A DNA stretch of 25,116 nucleotides from Bin125 sp026705025 (GTDB lineage: Bacteria; Chloroflexota; Dehalococcoidia; Bin125): contig JAPPBN010000048.1 in the NCBI GenBank assembly GCA_026705025.1, forward strand, positions 1-25,116. The letters run 5' to 3'. The translations under genes were made by a program, and so were the position numbers. Shown in pieces: positions 8,111 to 16,862 of the stretch; the stretch's first letter is position 1, and each line of letters starts with the position of its first letter. A model generated the notes under the pieces. That model ran no database searches, was not told where the DNA came from, and saw nothing but the letters and a program-made list of their open reading frames with translations.

Positions 8111-10726
8111 ATGAGAAAATCGATCATGCTGATCGCGACCGTCGCACTCTTGGCAACGCTCGCGTCCTTGCAATCGATCCAGGCGCAGGACAACTCCGGA
8201 GATTGTCCGCCGCCCACCCAGTTAGGCGAGCTGATTGAGGTCCTGAGCGCCAGCGGTACCTGGTCTTCCGCTGAGTGCGACGCGTCACAATTCCTGGCGC
8301 GGCGCCACGGTCTGATGTTTGAGTTCTCGCTGGCCGAGCCTCAGGAAGTGCGCATTGATCTGAGCTCCCCCGAGAGAGACACGCTGCTGTATCTGCTCGC
8401 CGAGGATGGCAGGTTGATTGAAGCCGATGACGATACCGGCAGCGGCAATAATGCTCGCATCGAGCGCGCGCTCACCGCAGGGATCCACCGCATTGAGGCC
8501 AGCGCCCTCGGCTGGTCGGGACGAGAGGCCGGCGCGTTCGATCTGACCATCCACGTGATCAAAGGCTGTCTCGATGTCGTCGACCTGGGAGTCCTGGTCG
8601 ACACGCTCAGCGCCACCGGTCAGTGGTCGCACTTCGGATGCGAATCCGACTACCGAGCCGATCGCGCCGCGCAACGTTATCGGTTTGAAGTGACCGACAC
8701 CCGTCGCATTCGAATCGATCTGACATCGGAACTGGCCGACCCGTACGTCTATCTCCTCGACGAAGGCGGTGATCTGCTCGAGGCCGACGATGATAGCGGG
8801 ATCGGGTACAACTCGCGGATCGAGCGATTTCTTGGCGCCGGCACGTACATGATCGAGGCGACCAACTGGGGCGACCGCGATCTCAAGGGGTTGGTTGCCG
8901 CCCAGTTCGAGCTCACTGTGACGTCGGCTGAAGACGGACCGATCGTCAAACTGGAGGAGATCGATGCGCCCGACCGCGTGGTTCTGGGTTTGCCCTTCCA
9001 GATCAACTACCGAGTAGGCAACCTGGGCGACGAGCCACTGTCGGCGCTTGACCCCGAGGCGCGACTTCGTGTGCAAGTGCGCTGGCCGTATATTGACGAC
9101 TGGCGAACGCCCTGGATTGACGTCCTGGACGGAGAAACAGAGCTGTTGCCCGTCGGCGCCTCCTATCACTCTGATGAGACTGTTGAGGAATTCGGAAGCC
9201 AGCCCCTGTCCCAGCTGCATCCATTTGAGGGGTTGTTCAGATGGCGCACGGGCCCGACCGACGTGATGCTGATGGTCGCGGTCATCAACGACGACTTCGA
9301 GACTCTCGCGTTCCACTTCCTGACTCGACCGATCATGGTGCTCACTGGCCTCGAGTTCGACCCGGTCAACGTCAGCGTTGACGGCGCGGAGTACCGGGTG
9401 TCGGCAATCGCCGCCGAAGATGGCGAAGTCACAACCGAGGTCACGCCGGCCGAGGAACCCACAGGCGAGGCGGCCGAAGCTGACGAACAGACCGCGGATG
9501 CATCGAACGACGACAGCCCGGTCGATGCAGAAGGTCTCGATCCGGAGATCGAAGCCAGAGCCATCTACGCAGCCGGCGTACGGACTCAGGTCCTTGCCGA
9601 TTTCAGCGCCGTGCTGGAGTCGTTGAATGCCCGAGCGCAGTCGCTGTTCTCTCGCGTGGGTCGGGGCGGCTTGCCGCTGTCTGAGCTGGATGACCCCGCG
9701 GCGCCGACCATGGACGCACTGGTCCAGTTGCTGGCCACCGCGCATCGCGAAACGCTTAACAATGCCGATTTCGATCCGCAGCAGTTCCAGAGCGCCGATG
9801 CCGCCGAGGAGATCGTAGTGCTCGCAGGCCGCGCTGCCGCCGCGCGGATCGATGGTTTCGTCCGGGCATGGGCACAGACGGCGGCGGAGCAACGCGCAAT
9901 CACACCCGAGGAAGCGTTGCGGGTTCACGCTGAACTCGCCGCTGCTCAGGGTATCGACAGCCACCTGGTCGCCGCCGCAGAGCTCGTGCTCATGAAGCGG
10001 GAGGCTGAGGGTGGCTGGAGCGGTCCTGAGGTCGAGGCCGGGTTGGAGGAATTCGGAGAGGGAATCGATTGCCGCGCTGATGACAGCGCGCTCGACCTTG
10101 GCGACGAAGCCTTGCGAGCGCAGTCGACGATCTACGATCTCATGCTGGATCGCGCCTTCTGCGGTGCCGCGACGGCCGGCACTGACCACGACCTGTTGCT
10201 CACCGGGCTTGGACTCGACGCAAATCCCGCGATCCCGCAGCCAGAGGTGTCCGAGGAACCAGCGGCCGCACCGGTCGTCACCGTGTCCCGATTGCTGGCT
10301 CGCGTGCTTGCCGACGGCCAAGTCGAGTTTGCCGCCGACCTCTCAAACGGCGAGCGGGCCCTGCCCTCGCAGCGTCAACTCCCGGTCGAAGTCACAGCGG
10401 ACCGCTGGTTGAGGACCGGGCCGATTGCCTACAACGATCAGGAGCTCGGCAGGATCCATGCTCGCCGGCTGAGCAACGGGCTTGTCCAGGCGACTTACGT
10501 TCCGGTGGGTCTCAGTATGGATTCGACTTCTCGCTGGGTCGTTCCCGCGAATGCACCAATCGACGCCTGGTTGGCAAGCAGAAGATTGGAGCGTGTTGCA
10601 GCCCCGTCAGGAGATGACTTTGTTCAGCGGGTAGGAGACCAGGCCGCTGGCGCCGGCGCGGCGCAGTTCGGGGATCATCTCTCGCTCCTGGCGCTCATCG
10701 AGAATAATCTCCAGCGCAACCCATGA
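8111..10726 (+). CDS. Large secreted protein with two PPC-like domains and a helical C-terminal half
   Basis: The protein is 871 residues. Residues 1-26 are a signal peptide (cleavage after SIQA). Two consecutive domains of about 120 residues (roughly 33-155 and 156-280) share the pattern TLLYLLAEDGRLIEADDDTG / DPYVYLLDEGGDLLEADDD, then ARIER or SRIER, AGxYxIEA and a closing FxLTV strand; this is the pre-peptidase C-terminal (PPC) type beta-sandwich. An Ig-like CARDB-type region follows (about 283-430), then an acidic linker rich in Glu, Asp and Thr, then about 250 mostly helical, Ala-rich residues, and a final region that resembles nothing I recognise. There is no protease motif, although PPC domains usually sit beside proteases. 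The last 40 codons lie antisense to the 3' end of hisG, so the native C-terminus may have been extended by read-through into the neighbour. The start codon has no ribosome site. Confidence 0.8.
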   Translation: MRKSIMLIATVALLATLASLQSIQAQDNSGDCPPPTQLGELIEVLSASGTWSSAECDASQFLARRHGLMFEFSLAEPQEVRIDLSSPERDTLLYLLAEDGRLIEADDDTGSGNNARIERALTAGIHRIEASALGWSGREAGAFDLTIHVIKGCLDVVDLGVLVDTLSATGQWSHFGCESDYRADRAAQRYRFEVTDTRRIRIDLTSELADPYVYLLDEGGDLLEADDDSGIGYNSRIERFLGAGTYMIEATNWGDRDLKGLVAAQFELTVTSAEDGPIVKLEEIDAPDRVVLGLPFQINYRVGNLGDEPLSALDPEARLRVQVRWPYIDDWRTPWIDVLDGETELLPVGASYHSDETVEEFGSQPLSQLHPFEGLFRWRTGPTDVMLMVAVINDDFETLAFHFLTRPIMVLTGLEFDPVNVSVDGAEYRVSAIAAEDGEVTTEVTPAEEPTGEAAEADEQTADASNDDSPVDAEGLDPEIEARAIYAAGVRTQVLADFSAVLESLNARAQSLFSRVGRGGLPLSELDDPAAPTMDALVQLLATAHRETLNNADFDPQQFQSADAAEEIVVLAGRAAAARIDGFVRAWAQTAAEQRAITPEEALRVHAELAAAQGIDSHLVAAAELVLMKREAEGGWSGPEVEAGLEEFGEGIDCRADDSALDLGDEALRAQSTIYDLMLDRAFCGAATAGTDHDLLLTGLGLDANPAIPQPEVSEEPAAAPVVTVSRLLARVLADGQVEFAADLSNGERALPSQRQLPVEVTADRWLRTGPIAYNDQELGRIHARRLSNGLVQATYVPVGLSMDSTSRWVVPANAPIDAWLASRRLERVAAPSGDDFVQRVGDQAAGAGAAQFGDHLSLLALIENNLQRNP

Positions 10727-11476
10727 GTCGTCGATCAGCGGGCTAATCGTGGGGGCGTGCTCGCCGAATTTGCCAATCACGGCGAGCACGTCCTCCAGGC
10801 TTGAGCGAGGCGTGTTGAGCTTGAGTCCAACCTTGGTCGTCGCCGTGATCGCGCCCTGCAGCAAGGTATTGATCGACTCGATCTTCTCCCGCCGCGCAGG
10901 ATCGTTCCAGGCGTCTTTGTTGGCGACCAGCCGCGCAGTGCTCTCCAGCACTTCGGCGATGACGCGCAGGTTGTTCGCTCTCAGCGACGACCCGGTTTCC
11001 GTCACATCGACGATGGCGTCGATGATTCTTGCCTTGACCTCCGTCGCGCCCCAGCTGAACTCCACCCGAACGTCAATGCCTCTCTGCTCGAAGTACTGGC
11101 GCGTCGTGCGGACCAGTTCGGTGGCGATGACTCCGCCTTCGAGCTGCTCTATTTCCGTCACGCGCGACTCGGCGGGCACTGCAAGCACCCAGCGAGCGGG
11201 TCTGCTGGTCGCCTTGCTGTAGGTCATTTCGGCGACCTCGACCACATCTGCACCAGTCTCGACGACCCAATCGTGACCGGTAATCCCGACATCGACGACT
11301 CCATCTTCAACGTATCGAGCCATCTCCTGGGCCCGAAACATCGTGCAACTGATGCCCTCGTCGTCGATCTCGGGAAAGTACGACCGTGAGTTGACCGACA
11401 CATGGAACCCGGCACGTCGAAACAGGTCAAAAGTGGGAACTTCGAGTGATCCTTTGGGTAGCCCCAACTTGAGCAT
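10607..11476 (-). CDS. hisG: ATP phosphoribosyltransferase, long (self-regulated) form
   Basis: The protein is 289 residues and carries out the first step of histidine synthesis: ATP plus PRPP gives phosphoribosyl-ATP. The sequence opens MLKLGLPKGSLEVPTFDLF, followed by GITGHDWVVETGADV and the PRPP-binding loop DAIVDVTETGSSLRANNL. A C-terminal regulatory (HisG_C, ACT-like) domain begins near 215 with KLNTPRSSLEDV and ends RRAGASGLVSYPLNKVIS, so this is the long HisG that is feedback-inhibited by histidine and does not need HisZ. GGAG lies 8 nt before the ATG. It stands alone: no other his gene is in the window. Its last 120 bp are shared, on the opposite strand, with the PPC-domain gene. Confidence 0.95.
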   Translation of the reverse strand: MLKLGLPKGSLEVPTFDLFRRAGFHVSVNSRSYFPEIDDEGISCTMFRAQEMARYVEDGVVDVGITGHDWVVETGADVVEVAEMTYSKATSRPARWVLAVPAESRVTEIEQLEGGVIATELVRTTRQYFEQRGIDVRVEFSWGATEVKARIIDAIVDVTETGSSLRANNLRVIAEVLESTARLVANKDAWNDPARREKIESINTLLQGAITATTKVGLKLNTPRSSLEDVLAVIGKFGEHAPTISPLIDDSWVALEIILDERQEREMIPELRRAGASGLVSYPLNKVIS

Positions 11477-11562
11477 GACGCCGGCTCCGGACTATTGCTG
11501 CATGCTGTCGCTCTGTCTGTGTCGATCATCGCGCATCAGTAGGGATCGCCGGTGTCGCGGGA

Positions 11563-11568
11563 TACACT
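11563..11568 (+). promoter_or_regulatory. -10 hexamer of a likely leaderless promoter (MbfA-like gene)
   Basis: TACACT is followed by 6 nt and then the ATG at 11575. No ribosome site is visible. It lies in the 98-bp region divergent from hisG. Confidence 0.5.
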
Positions 11569-11574
11569 GGGCGC

Positions 11575-12750
11575 ATGGCGACAATGGATCCGCCCCAGGC
11601 CCACGTGCCGCTCACCGACGAGCGAATCGAACGTCTCCAAGAGATGATCGGCGACGAGCTCGATGCCGCCTGGCTGTACGACCGGCTGGCTGGGATGAGC
11701 GACCGGCAGCCGGCTCACCACCAACCGGCCGAGGTGCTGCGCAACATGGCAGAATCAGAACGCGAGCACGCCGCGCATTGGATCGCGCTGCTGGGCGACC
11801 ACGAGCCGCAAGCCTACCTCGACCTGCATCGTCCGTCGCTCCGAGTCCGGCTGATGGCCTTCGAGGCTCGAGTCTTTGGTCTCGGCTACATCATCTCCCA
11901 ACTCAGGCGAGAAGAGCTGTTCGACATCCAGCGCTACGTTTCCGACCCCGACTCCGGCGGCCTGGCCGAAGAAGAGCGGGAGCATCGCGCGACGTTGGCG
12001 GAGCTGGCGCCGCAATTCGGCGCCGAAGGAGCGATCGGAGAAGGTCACGCCGGGGTTGGCGCCCAGGGAGCCTCAACGTTTCGCGCGGCCCTCTTCGGCC
12101 TGAACGACGGCATCGTTTCCAACCTCGCCTTGATCGCCGGCGTCGCCGGCGTCGCCATTGGATCCGAAGCGGTGCTCGTCGCCGGAATCGGCGGTTGGCT
12201 TGCCGGGGCCTTCTCTATGGCCGGCGGAGAGTACATCTCCGTTCGTAGCCAGTCAGAAGTCCTTCAACGACAGATCGCCATGGAACGGGACGAAGTGCTG
12301 CTCGATCCGGGTGAAGAGCGGCGCGAGTTGATCAGCATCTACCGGTCCAAGGGACTATCGCAAGAGCTGGCCGAACAGGTCGCCGCCGAGCTTTCTGAAC
12401 AGCCCGATGCCCTGGTCGACACGATGGTCCGTGAAGAGCTCGGCCTCGATCCGGACGGCCTGGGCAACCCCTGGAAGGCTGCGGCGAGTTCGTTCCTGTC
12501 GTTCTCATTCGGCGCGCTTATTCCACTGCTCCCCTTCCTGGTCTGGCACGCGGCCGACTGGACAGTTAACTACTGGGCGCTGATTGTCGGCGTGCTGGCC
12601 AGCGTGGTCACGCTGGCCGTCGCGGGTCTGTTTACATCACTCGTGACGAGTCGCAGTCCGCTCTATGCAGCCGGACGATCCGTCCTAGTCGGAGTGCTCT
12701 TCGCCGCAATCACATTTGCCATTGGCAGCGCACTGCCATTCGACCTCTAG
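11575..12750 (+). CDS. Ferritin-like/VIT1 fusion, MbfA-type iron exporter
   Basis: The protein is 391 residues. Residues 14-155 are a rubrerythrin/ferritin-like four-helix bundle with the metal-binding pattern Glu28, ExxH at 62-65, Glu113/114 and ExxH at 134-137. Residues from about 163 are a VIT1/CCC1 transporter: FRAALFGLNDGIVSNLALIAG, then AGAFSMAGGEYISVRSQSEVL, a cytoplasmic linker rich in Glu, and a C-terminal set of hydrophobic helices. In Bradyrhizobium and Agrobacterium this fusion (MbfA) exports ferrous iron and protects from peroxide under iron excess. The same role is inferred here. A second in-frame ATG at 11584 is possible, but the -10 spacing favours 11575. It converges with the NYN-like gene with 13 bp between stops. 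Confidence 0.9.
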   Translation: MATMDPPQAHVPLTDERIERLQEMIGDELDAAWLYDRLAGMSDRQPAHHQPAEVLRNMAESEREHAAHWIALLGDHEPQAYLDLHRPSLRVRLMAFEARVFGLGYIISQLRREELFDIQRYVSDPDSGGLAEEEREHRATLAELAPQFGAEGAIGEGHAGVGAQGASTFRAALFGLNDGIVSNLALIAGVAGVAIGSEAVLVAGIGGWLAGAFSMAGGEYISVRSQSEVLQRQIAMERDEVLLDPGEERRELISIYRSKGLSQELAEQVAAELSEQPDALVDTMVREELGLDPDGLGNPWKAAASSFLSFSFGALIPLLPFLVWHAADWTVNYWALIVGVLASVVTLAVAGLFTSLVTSRSPLYAAGRSVLVGVLFAAITFAIGSALPFDL

Positions 12751-12763
12751 CGCTGCCTCGCGA

Positions 12764-14026
12764 CTAGAACAGCTTCGACAGTTCCTCGTCGGGATCGAAG
12801 TTGTCGACATCGACCCCGAATTCCCTGGGCAGTTCGGCGCCGAAGGCCTGCGCATCCCGTTCCAGATCCAGTTGCTCTATCCGGGGATAGGACTCCACCA
12901 GTGGCATTCGCTCAGGGAACCCGAGCGCGCACAGGCGTTGTCCGCGGTTGGGAATGTCGCTCAACGCATCAAACATCGCCTGGCCGTGGCCGATCACCAT
13001 GATGTCCGGCGCCGGATCCGCGCCTGACTCGCCGCGAAACACGCGCGCTCCCAGCAAGCCGCAAATGAACTCCTCGACAACCGGGCGCATCGGTTGCGTG
13101 TCATCAAGTCGCACCGGGCTGGAGGTATAGCCCAGATCCTTCAAGGCACGGCGAAATCCTGCGTGGCCGGGTGCGATATGGACGAACAGCGCCTTGACCT
13201 CACCGTCGGCCGAGTTTGTCTGACTTCTGGCAAAATCGAGCACGGTCCCCCAGTCTGGCCGCGTTCCTGGGTTCGGCTTTTCGCCGAGAATCTCACCCAG
13301 CTCCTTCTCGATGCTGCGTCCGTCGACAATCAGATAGAAGTCACGTTCCTCACCTTGCGGTCTGGGTGCAAACGTTCGGGGAACAACGTGTCGTTCGGCG
13401 GCCGGCGGCCGGACTAATGCCGGTTGATACGCCACGTCGGGGTCGAAGACAGCGGGTTCATCAACCTCGTCGTCGAACTCCACTCGAGGCAATGCGGTAC
13501 GGAACAGCTGCGCATCATCCTCGATGTCGTAGAAGTCGATCAGATCTTCAAGTTCCGGCGCGTCGGGCAAGAACTCAGTGAAGCCGAACACGGTGATCCG
13601 CTCCGCCCGACTGGCAAGTTCCGGGAGCTCGGAGATCAGTTCTGAATTGTGGGTTCCGACGATCACCTGCCACGACTGTTCGTCGTCCGCGGTCGAGTTG
13701 AGCCGCTCGATCCGTTCTCGAATCAGGTCGGCGCAACTTTGTCCGGGCGTGAACCGGTCTCCCAGCGCGATCATGAACCCCGACGTGCGCAGGAAGTGCA
13801 TGAATCCCTGCTGGCCGGGCGCCCAGAAGACGAACGTAGCCGAGTACGGCGCCGGACCACCATGTTGCTTCACAAACGCTTCGAGACGACGCCAGTCGGG
13901 GCGGGTATCAGGTCCCGGAGGCTGGCCGATTACCCGTCCCAGGGTGCCATCGATTGAAGGACCATCCACGAAGACGTAGTGACCCCGAGGCGGTCCCATT
14001 TCGGGGTCGGAATGATGCAATGTCAT
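12764..14026 (-). CDS. Tandem NYN/PIN-like domain protein with altered acidic sites
   Basis: The protein is 420 residues from ATG 14026 (AGGA about 10 nt upstream). The frame is open another 45 codons to a TTG at 14161, but that part is low-complexity and unlike the rest. Two homologous halves are clear: VFVDGPSIDGTLGRVIGQPP then RPDWRRLEAF in the first, LIVDGRSIEKELGEILGEKP then RPDWGTVLDF in the second. Each is followed by a gap, a GFxxxLxxxGY-type helix, a strand, and a segment aligning with the SGDSDF strand of LabA/NYN nucleases. In the two halves that segment reads IVGTHNSELIS and VIGHGQAMFDA, so the usual acidic pair is missing. The first Asp (VDG) is kept in both. I read it as a duplicated NYN fold that may bind RNA or a partner rather than cleave. 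The NYN assignment is by fold pattern and is moderate. It is hydrophilic with no signal peptide. Confidence 0.65.
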   Translation of the reverse strand: MTLHHSDPEMGPPRGHYVFVDGPSIDGTLGRVIGQPPGPDTRPDWRRLEAFVKQHGGPAPYSATFVFWAPGQQGFMHFLRTSGFMIALGDRFTPGQSCADLIRERIERLNSTADDEQSWQVIVGTHNSELISELPELASRAERITVFGFTEFLPDAPELEDLIDFYDIEDDAQLFRTALPRVEFDDEVDEPAVFDPDVAYQPALVRPPAAERHVVPRTFAPRPQGEERDFYLIVDGRSIEKELGEILGEKPNPGTRPDWGTVLDFARSQTNSADGEVKALFVHIAPGHAGFRRALKDLGYTSSPVRLDDTQPMRPVVEEFICGLLGARVFRGESGADPAPDIMVIGHGQAMFDALSDIPNRGQRLCALGFPERMPLVESYPRIEQLDLERDAQAFGAELPREFGVDVDNFDPDEELSKLF

Positions 14027-14237
14027 GTCAATGAAATCCTGCGGCCGTCGGCCGTTGAAGTCGATATTCGAAACGCGGTTGGCAACACTCGTCGAGCTAT
14101 CCGAATCGGTAACACTTAGCTTATCGAGTTCTGCGGGCAATCGAAGGGAAAAAAGAACCAAGCACGTTTGCTATCGACAACACCGATAGCCTCGTCGATT
14201 CGCGCCAAAAGTCGCGATAGATGATTGACCGTGTCTG

Positions 14238-16862
14238 CTATCCAGCAACCTCAATCTGCACCGAGGCGAGTCGATTGGCGCCCGCGGACTGCAGTTCTTG
14301 CACGGCTCCGTGTTCGTGGAGGGCCGAGACCCAGACTGCGCCGCTGGGCACGTCCTCGGTAATCTCCGCCGCCAGGCTGATCCGGCTGTCGTTGCGGGTC
14401 AGGATCACGACTGCACCATCTTCGATCCCCAGTGACGCTGCGTCGCCCGGATTGATCTGAACCGTGTCCGAGCGTTGCAACAGGTCCGCATTGACCTCGC
14501 CGCGCGCAGCCGAGAGCCGATCGCTGTAGAGATCGCGTCCTGACAGCAGCGTGAGCGATCCGTCGCCGCTTGCAGCTCCAGTGGCCTCGACGCTGAGGAA
14601 ACGTTGCGTTGCCGCACCGTTGATCGCCATTCGAGACTGGCTGGCTCCTGCCTCGAGGAGTGCCGAGTATCGGCTGTCCACCCTGGCCAGTGCCGTTCGA
14701 GCCTCGCCCACATTCTGAGGCTGCGCCGGCGCCGGAATCGGACTGCCCGGTTCGCCGTCTTCGTTGGTCTTTGGTGTATCGACCGCTGGAAGATGTGCCG
14801 CCAGAGCCGCCAGCCAGAGTCCCAGCGGACGCGCGTTGCGTTGGTCAATCGTCGCGGTTCGCAGGCGAAGAATCTGCCGGTCGGCATTGGTGATGTGACC
14901 GTCCTTGCCGAATGCCGAAACATCGGGCAAGACATGCGTGGCCAGTTGCACGGTCTGCGTTGCGACTTCATCAATCACGACGAGAACGTCGAGATTCTCC
15001 AGCGCGGCAATCGTCGCCGCGTGGTCGGGATGCAACATCACCGGGTTGTCCCGCGCCACGATTAGGGCCTTCACTGTGCCCTCTTGCGCCGCCTTCAACA
15101 TCGAGGAGACATCGAGTCCTGCCTCGCCTGGGACGATACCGAGGTCTCGGAGTCCTACGGAATTCGATTCCGGCGGCAGCACGTGCAGCGAGGCCGGCGC
15201 GTCGGCCGGACCCGCCAGCGCGATCGCCAGATTTGCCGCTGCCCGCACCTGTGCGCCTGCCTGGGCGGCGTTGGTGCGTGAGGGAGCGACCACGATCGCA
15301 ACCGCGCCTCCGCGCCGGCGCAGCGCGGTCGCCGCCGACGCCTCGACGCCATCGGCGGAGCCACTCACATCCGACAGGCCGTCAACGTCGGACAGTCCCG
15401 TCCGGACATCGAGATCCTTGACTACGTTTGTGGCAATCGCCTGGGCGACGCTCGCAAGGTCGCCGTCGGCGGGATGGATCGCGTGCGCCTCGTCGACCGC
15501 GTAGTCGGCCAAGGGATTGCGACGCGACGAAATGCTGACCAACGACGCGCCGTTGTTGGCCACCGCGTCCTTGATCCGCACGCCGAGCACGTTGTTCGAG
15601 GCAGAAATGTCGTCACCGATTGCAACGATCAGGTCCGCTGATTCAACCGATGTCAGACGCGAGGGCAAATGCTCCGAGCCAAACGCATCGGTGAGCGCCG
15701 CGCCGATTGCGGCGGTAACAGGTCCCAGTGAGGAATCGAGATTAGTGATCCTAACGCGTGTCGCCAGGGTACGAAGCGCGTACAGCTCCTCAAGCGTCAT
15801 TTGCCCCGAACCGAGGATTCCCACCGCAGACGGGCCGTGCTCAGCGAGGATCGCCGAGATCGCCGCCGCCGCGTGCTCCGCCACCGCATCCCCGTCCTGT
15901 TCGAACGCATCCTCACCGCGACCGATCGAGGCGGCGCGCAGTCGATCCTTGTCTCGGGTCTGGTCGTAGCCGAATCGTCCGCGTACGCAGATCTGCGTAC
16001 GCGACACGTCGTTGCCGTTGCCCGGCCGAACCTGCACGCCGCGGCCGTCGCGCACGCCCATCTGAATCGTGCAGCCCATCGAGCACTCGGTGCAGGTGGT
16101 CGTCACCCACTTGTCAGGCCGGGCGACCCACTTGTTCGGCGCTTCCATCAGCGTCGCCGTCGGGCATACGTCGACGCACGAACCGCAAAAGTCGCAGTTC
16201 GACTCGTCAATGCGTCCTCCCGCGCCAAACGCGATCATGGTCGAGAAGCCTCGGCCGGCCAGCGTGATCGCGGTCGTGTGACGCAAATCGTCACAGGCGC
16301 GGACGCAGCGCGTGCAGATAATGCACATTTGCGGGTCGAACTCGAAGAACGGGTTCGCGCGGTCGGGTTCGGGCTGCTGGTGACGGTAATAGGTGCGTGC
16401 CTCGTCGATGTATGGCTCAACGTTGGCGCGACCGACGTCGGCTGCGTCGCAGGTGGTCTGCAGCTCGCAGCGGTAGTTCTTCGAACAGGTCACGCAACGG
16501 TGTGTGACCTCGTTGTCGCGCAGGCAGATTTCCCCGGTGCGGCAGTGCTCGATTCGGTGACAGGTCAGACAGCGGTCCGAATGGTTTGCCAGGATGACCG
16601 CCAGGACCTCCTGGCGCATCTCGGTCACTTCCGGGGTGTCGGTGCGTACGACCATGCCGTCCATCACCGTCGTAGTGCAGGACAGCGGCAAACCGCGCAT
16701 GCCCTCGACCTCGACTGCACACGTACGGCAGCCGGCGTAGGGGGGCAGCCCGTCCAGGTAGCACAGGTTGGAAATCGGGAAGCCGGCGTTCTTGATCACT
16801 TCGACCAGTGGAGCGCCAACCTCAGCCTCGACCGCCCGTCCATTGATCGTGATCGTCGCCAT
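14238..16862 (-). CDS. nuoG: NADH-quinone oxidoreductase subunit G-like iron-sulfur/molybdopterin-fold protein
   Basis: The protein is 874 residues from ATG 16862, which has GGGGAGG 4 nt upstream. Order of sites: [2Fe-2S] ligands C34, C45, C48, C62; His-Cys cluster H94, C98, C101, C107; an extra C-x2-C-x5-C at C123, C126, C132 followed by ELQ; two ferredoxin clusters (CIICTRCVRAC and CDFCGSCVDVCP); a CTECSMGC plus later QICVRGRFG site starting the molybdopterin-oxidoreductase fold; and a C-terminal MGD-binding-type barrel. No Cys/SeCys metal ligand is evident after RGRFG, which fits NuoG better than a formate dehydrogenase. A complex I electron-input arm is the likely role, given nuoB and nuoI nearby, but an FdhA-like partner role cannot be excluded. 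It lies alone, about 2.6 kb from nuoI, with an opposing gene between. Confidence 0.87.
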   Translation of the reverse strand: MATITINGRAVEAEVGAPLVEVIKNAGFPISNLCYLDGLPPYAGCRTCAVEVEGMRGLPLSCTTTVMDGMVVRTDTPEVTEMRQEVLAVILANHSDRCLTCHRIEHCRTGEICLRDNEVTHRCVTCSKNYRCELQTTCDAADVGRANVEPYIDEARTYYRHQQPEPDRANPFFEFDPQMCIICTRCVRACDDLRHTTAITLAGRGFSTMIAFGAGGRIDESNCDFCGSCVDVCPTATLMEAPNKWVARPDKWVTTTCTECSMGCTIQMGVRDGRGVQVRPGNGNDVSRTQICVRGRFGYDQTRDKDRLRAASIGRGEDAFEQDGDAVAEHAAAAISAILAEHGPSAVGILGSGQMTLEELYALRTLATRVRITNLDSSLGPVTAAIGAALTDAFGSEHLPSRLTSVESADLIVAIGDDISASNNVLGVRIKDAVANNGASLVSISSRRNPLADYAVDEAHAIHPADGDLASVAQAIATNVVKDLDVRTGLSDVDGLSDVSGSADGVEASAATALRRRGGAVAIVVAPSRTNAAQAGAQVRAAANLAIALAGPADAPASLHVLPPESNSVGLRDLGIVPGEAGLDVSSMLKAAQEGTVKALIVARDNPVMLHPDHAATIAALENLDVLVVIDEVATQTVQLATHVLPDVSAFGKDGHITNADRQILRLRTATIDQRNARPLGLWLAALAAHLPAVDTPKTNEDGEPGSPIPAPAQPQNVGEARTALARVDSRYSALLEAGASQSRMAINGAATQRFLSVEATGAASGDGSLTLLSGRDLYSDRLSAARGEVNADLLQRSDTVQINPGDAASLGIEDGAVVILTRNDSRISLAAEITEDVPSGAVWVSALHEHGAVQELQSAGANRLASVQIEVAG

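Noticed and set aside
8285..10321. A long open frame (about 678 codons) antisense to the PPC-protein gene
   Set aside because: It has no signal, motif or ribosome site, its product is a mirror of the sense codon bias, and the sense frame has a signal peptide and recognisable domains.
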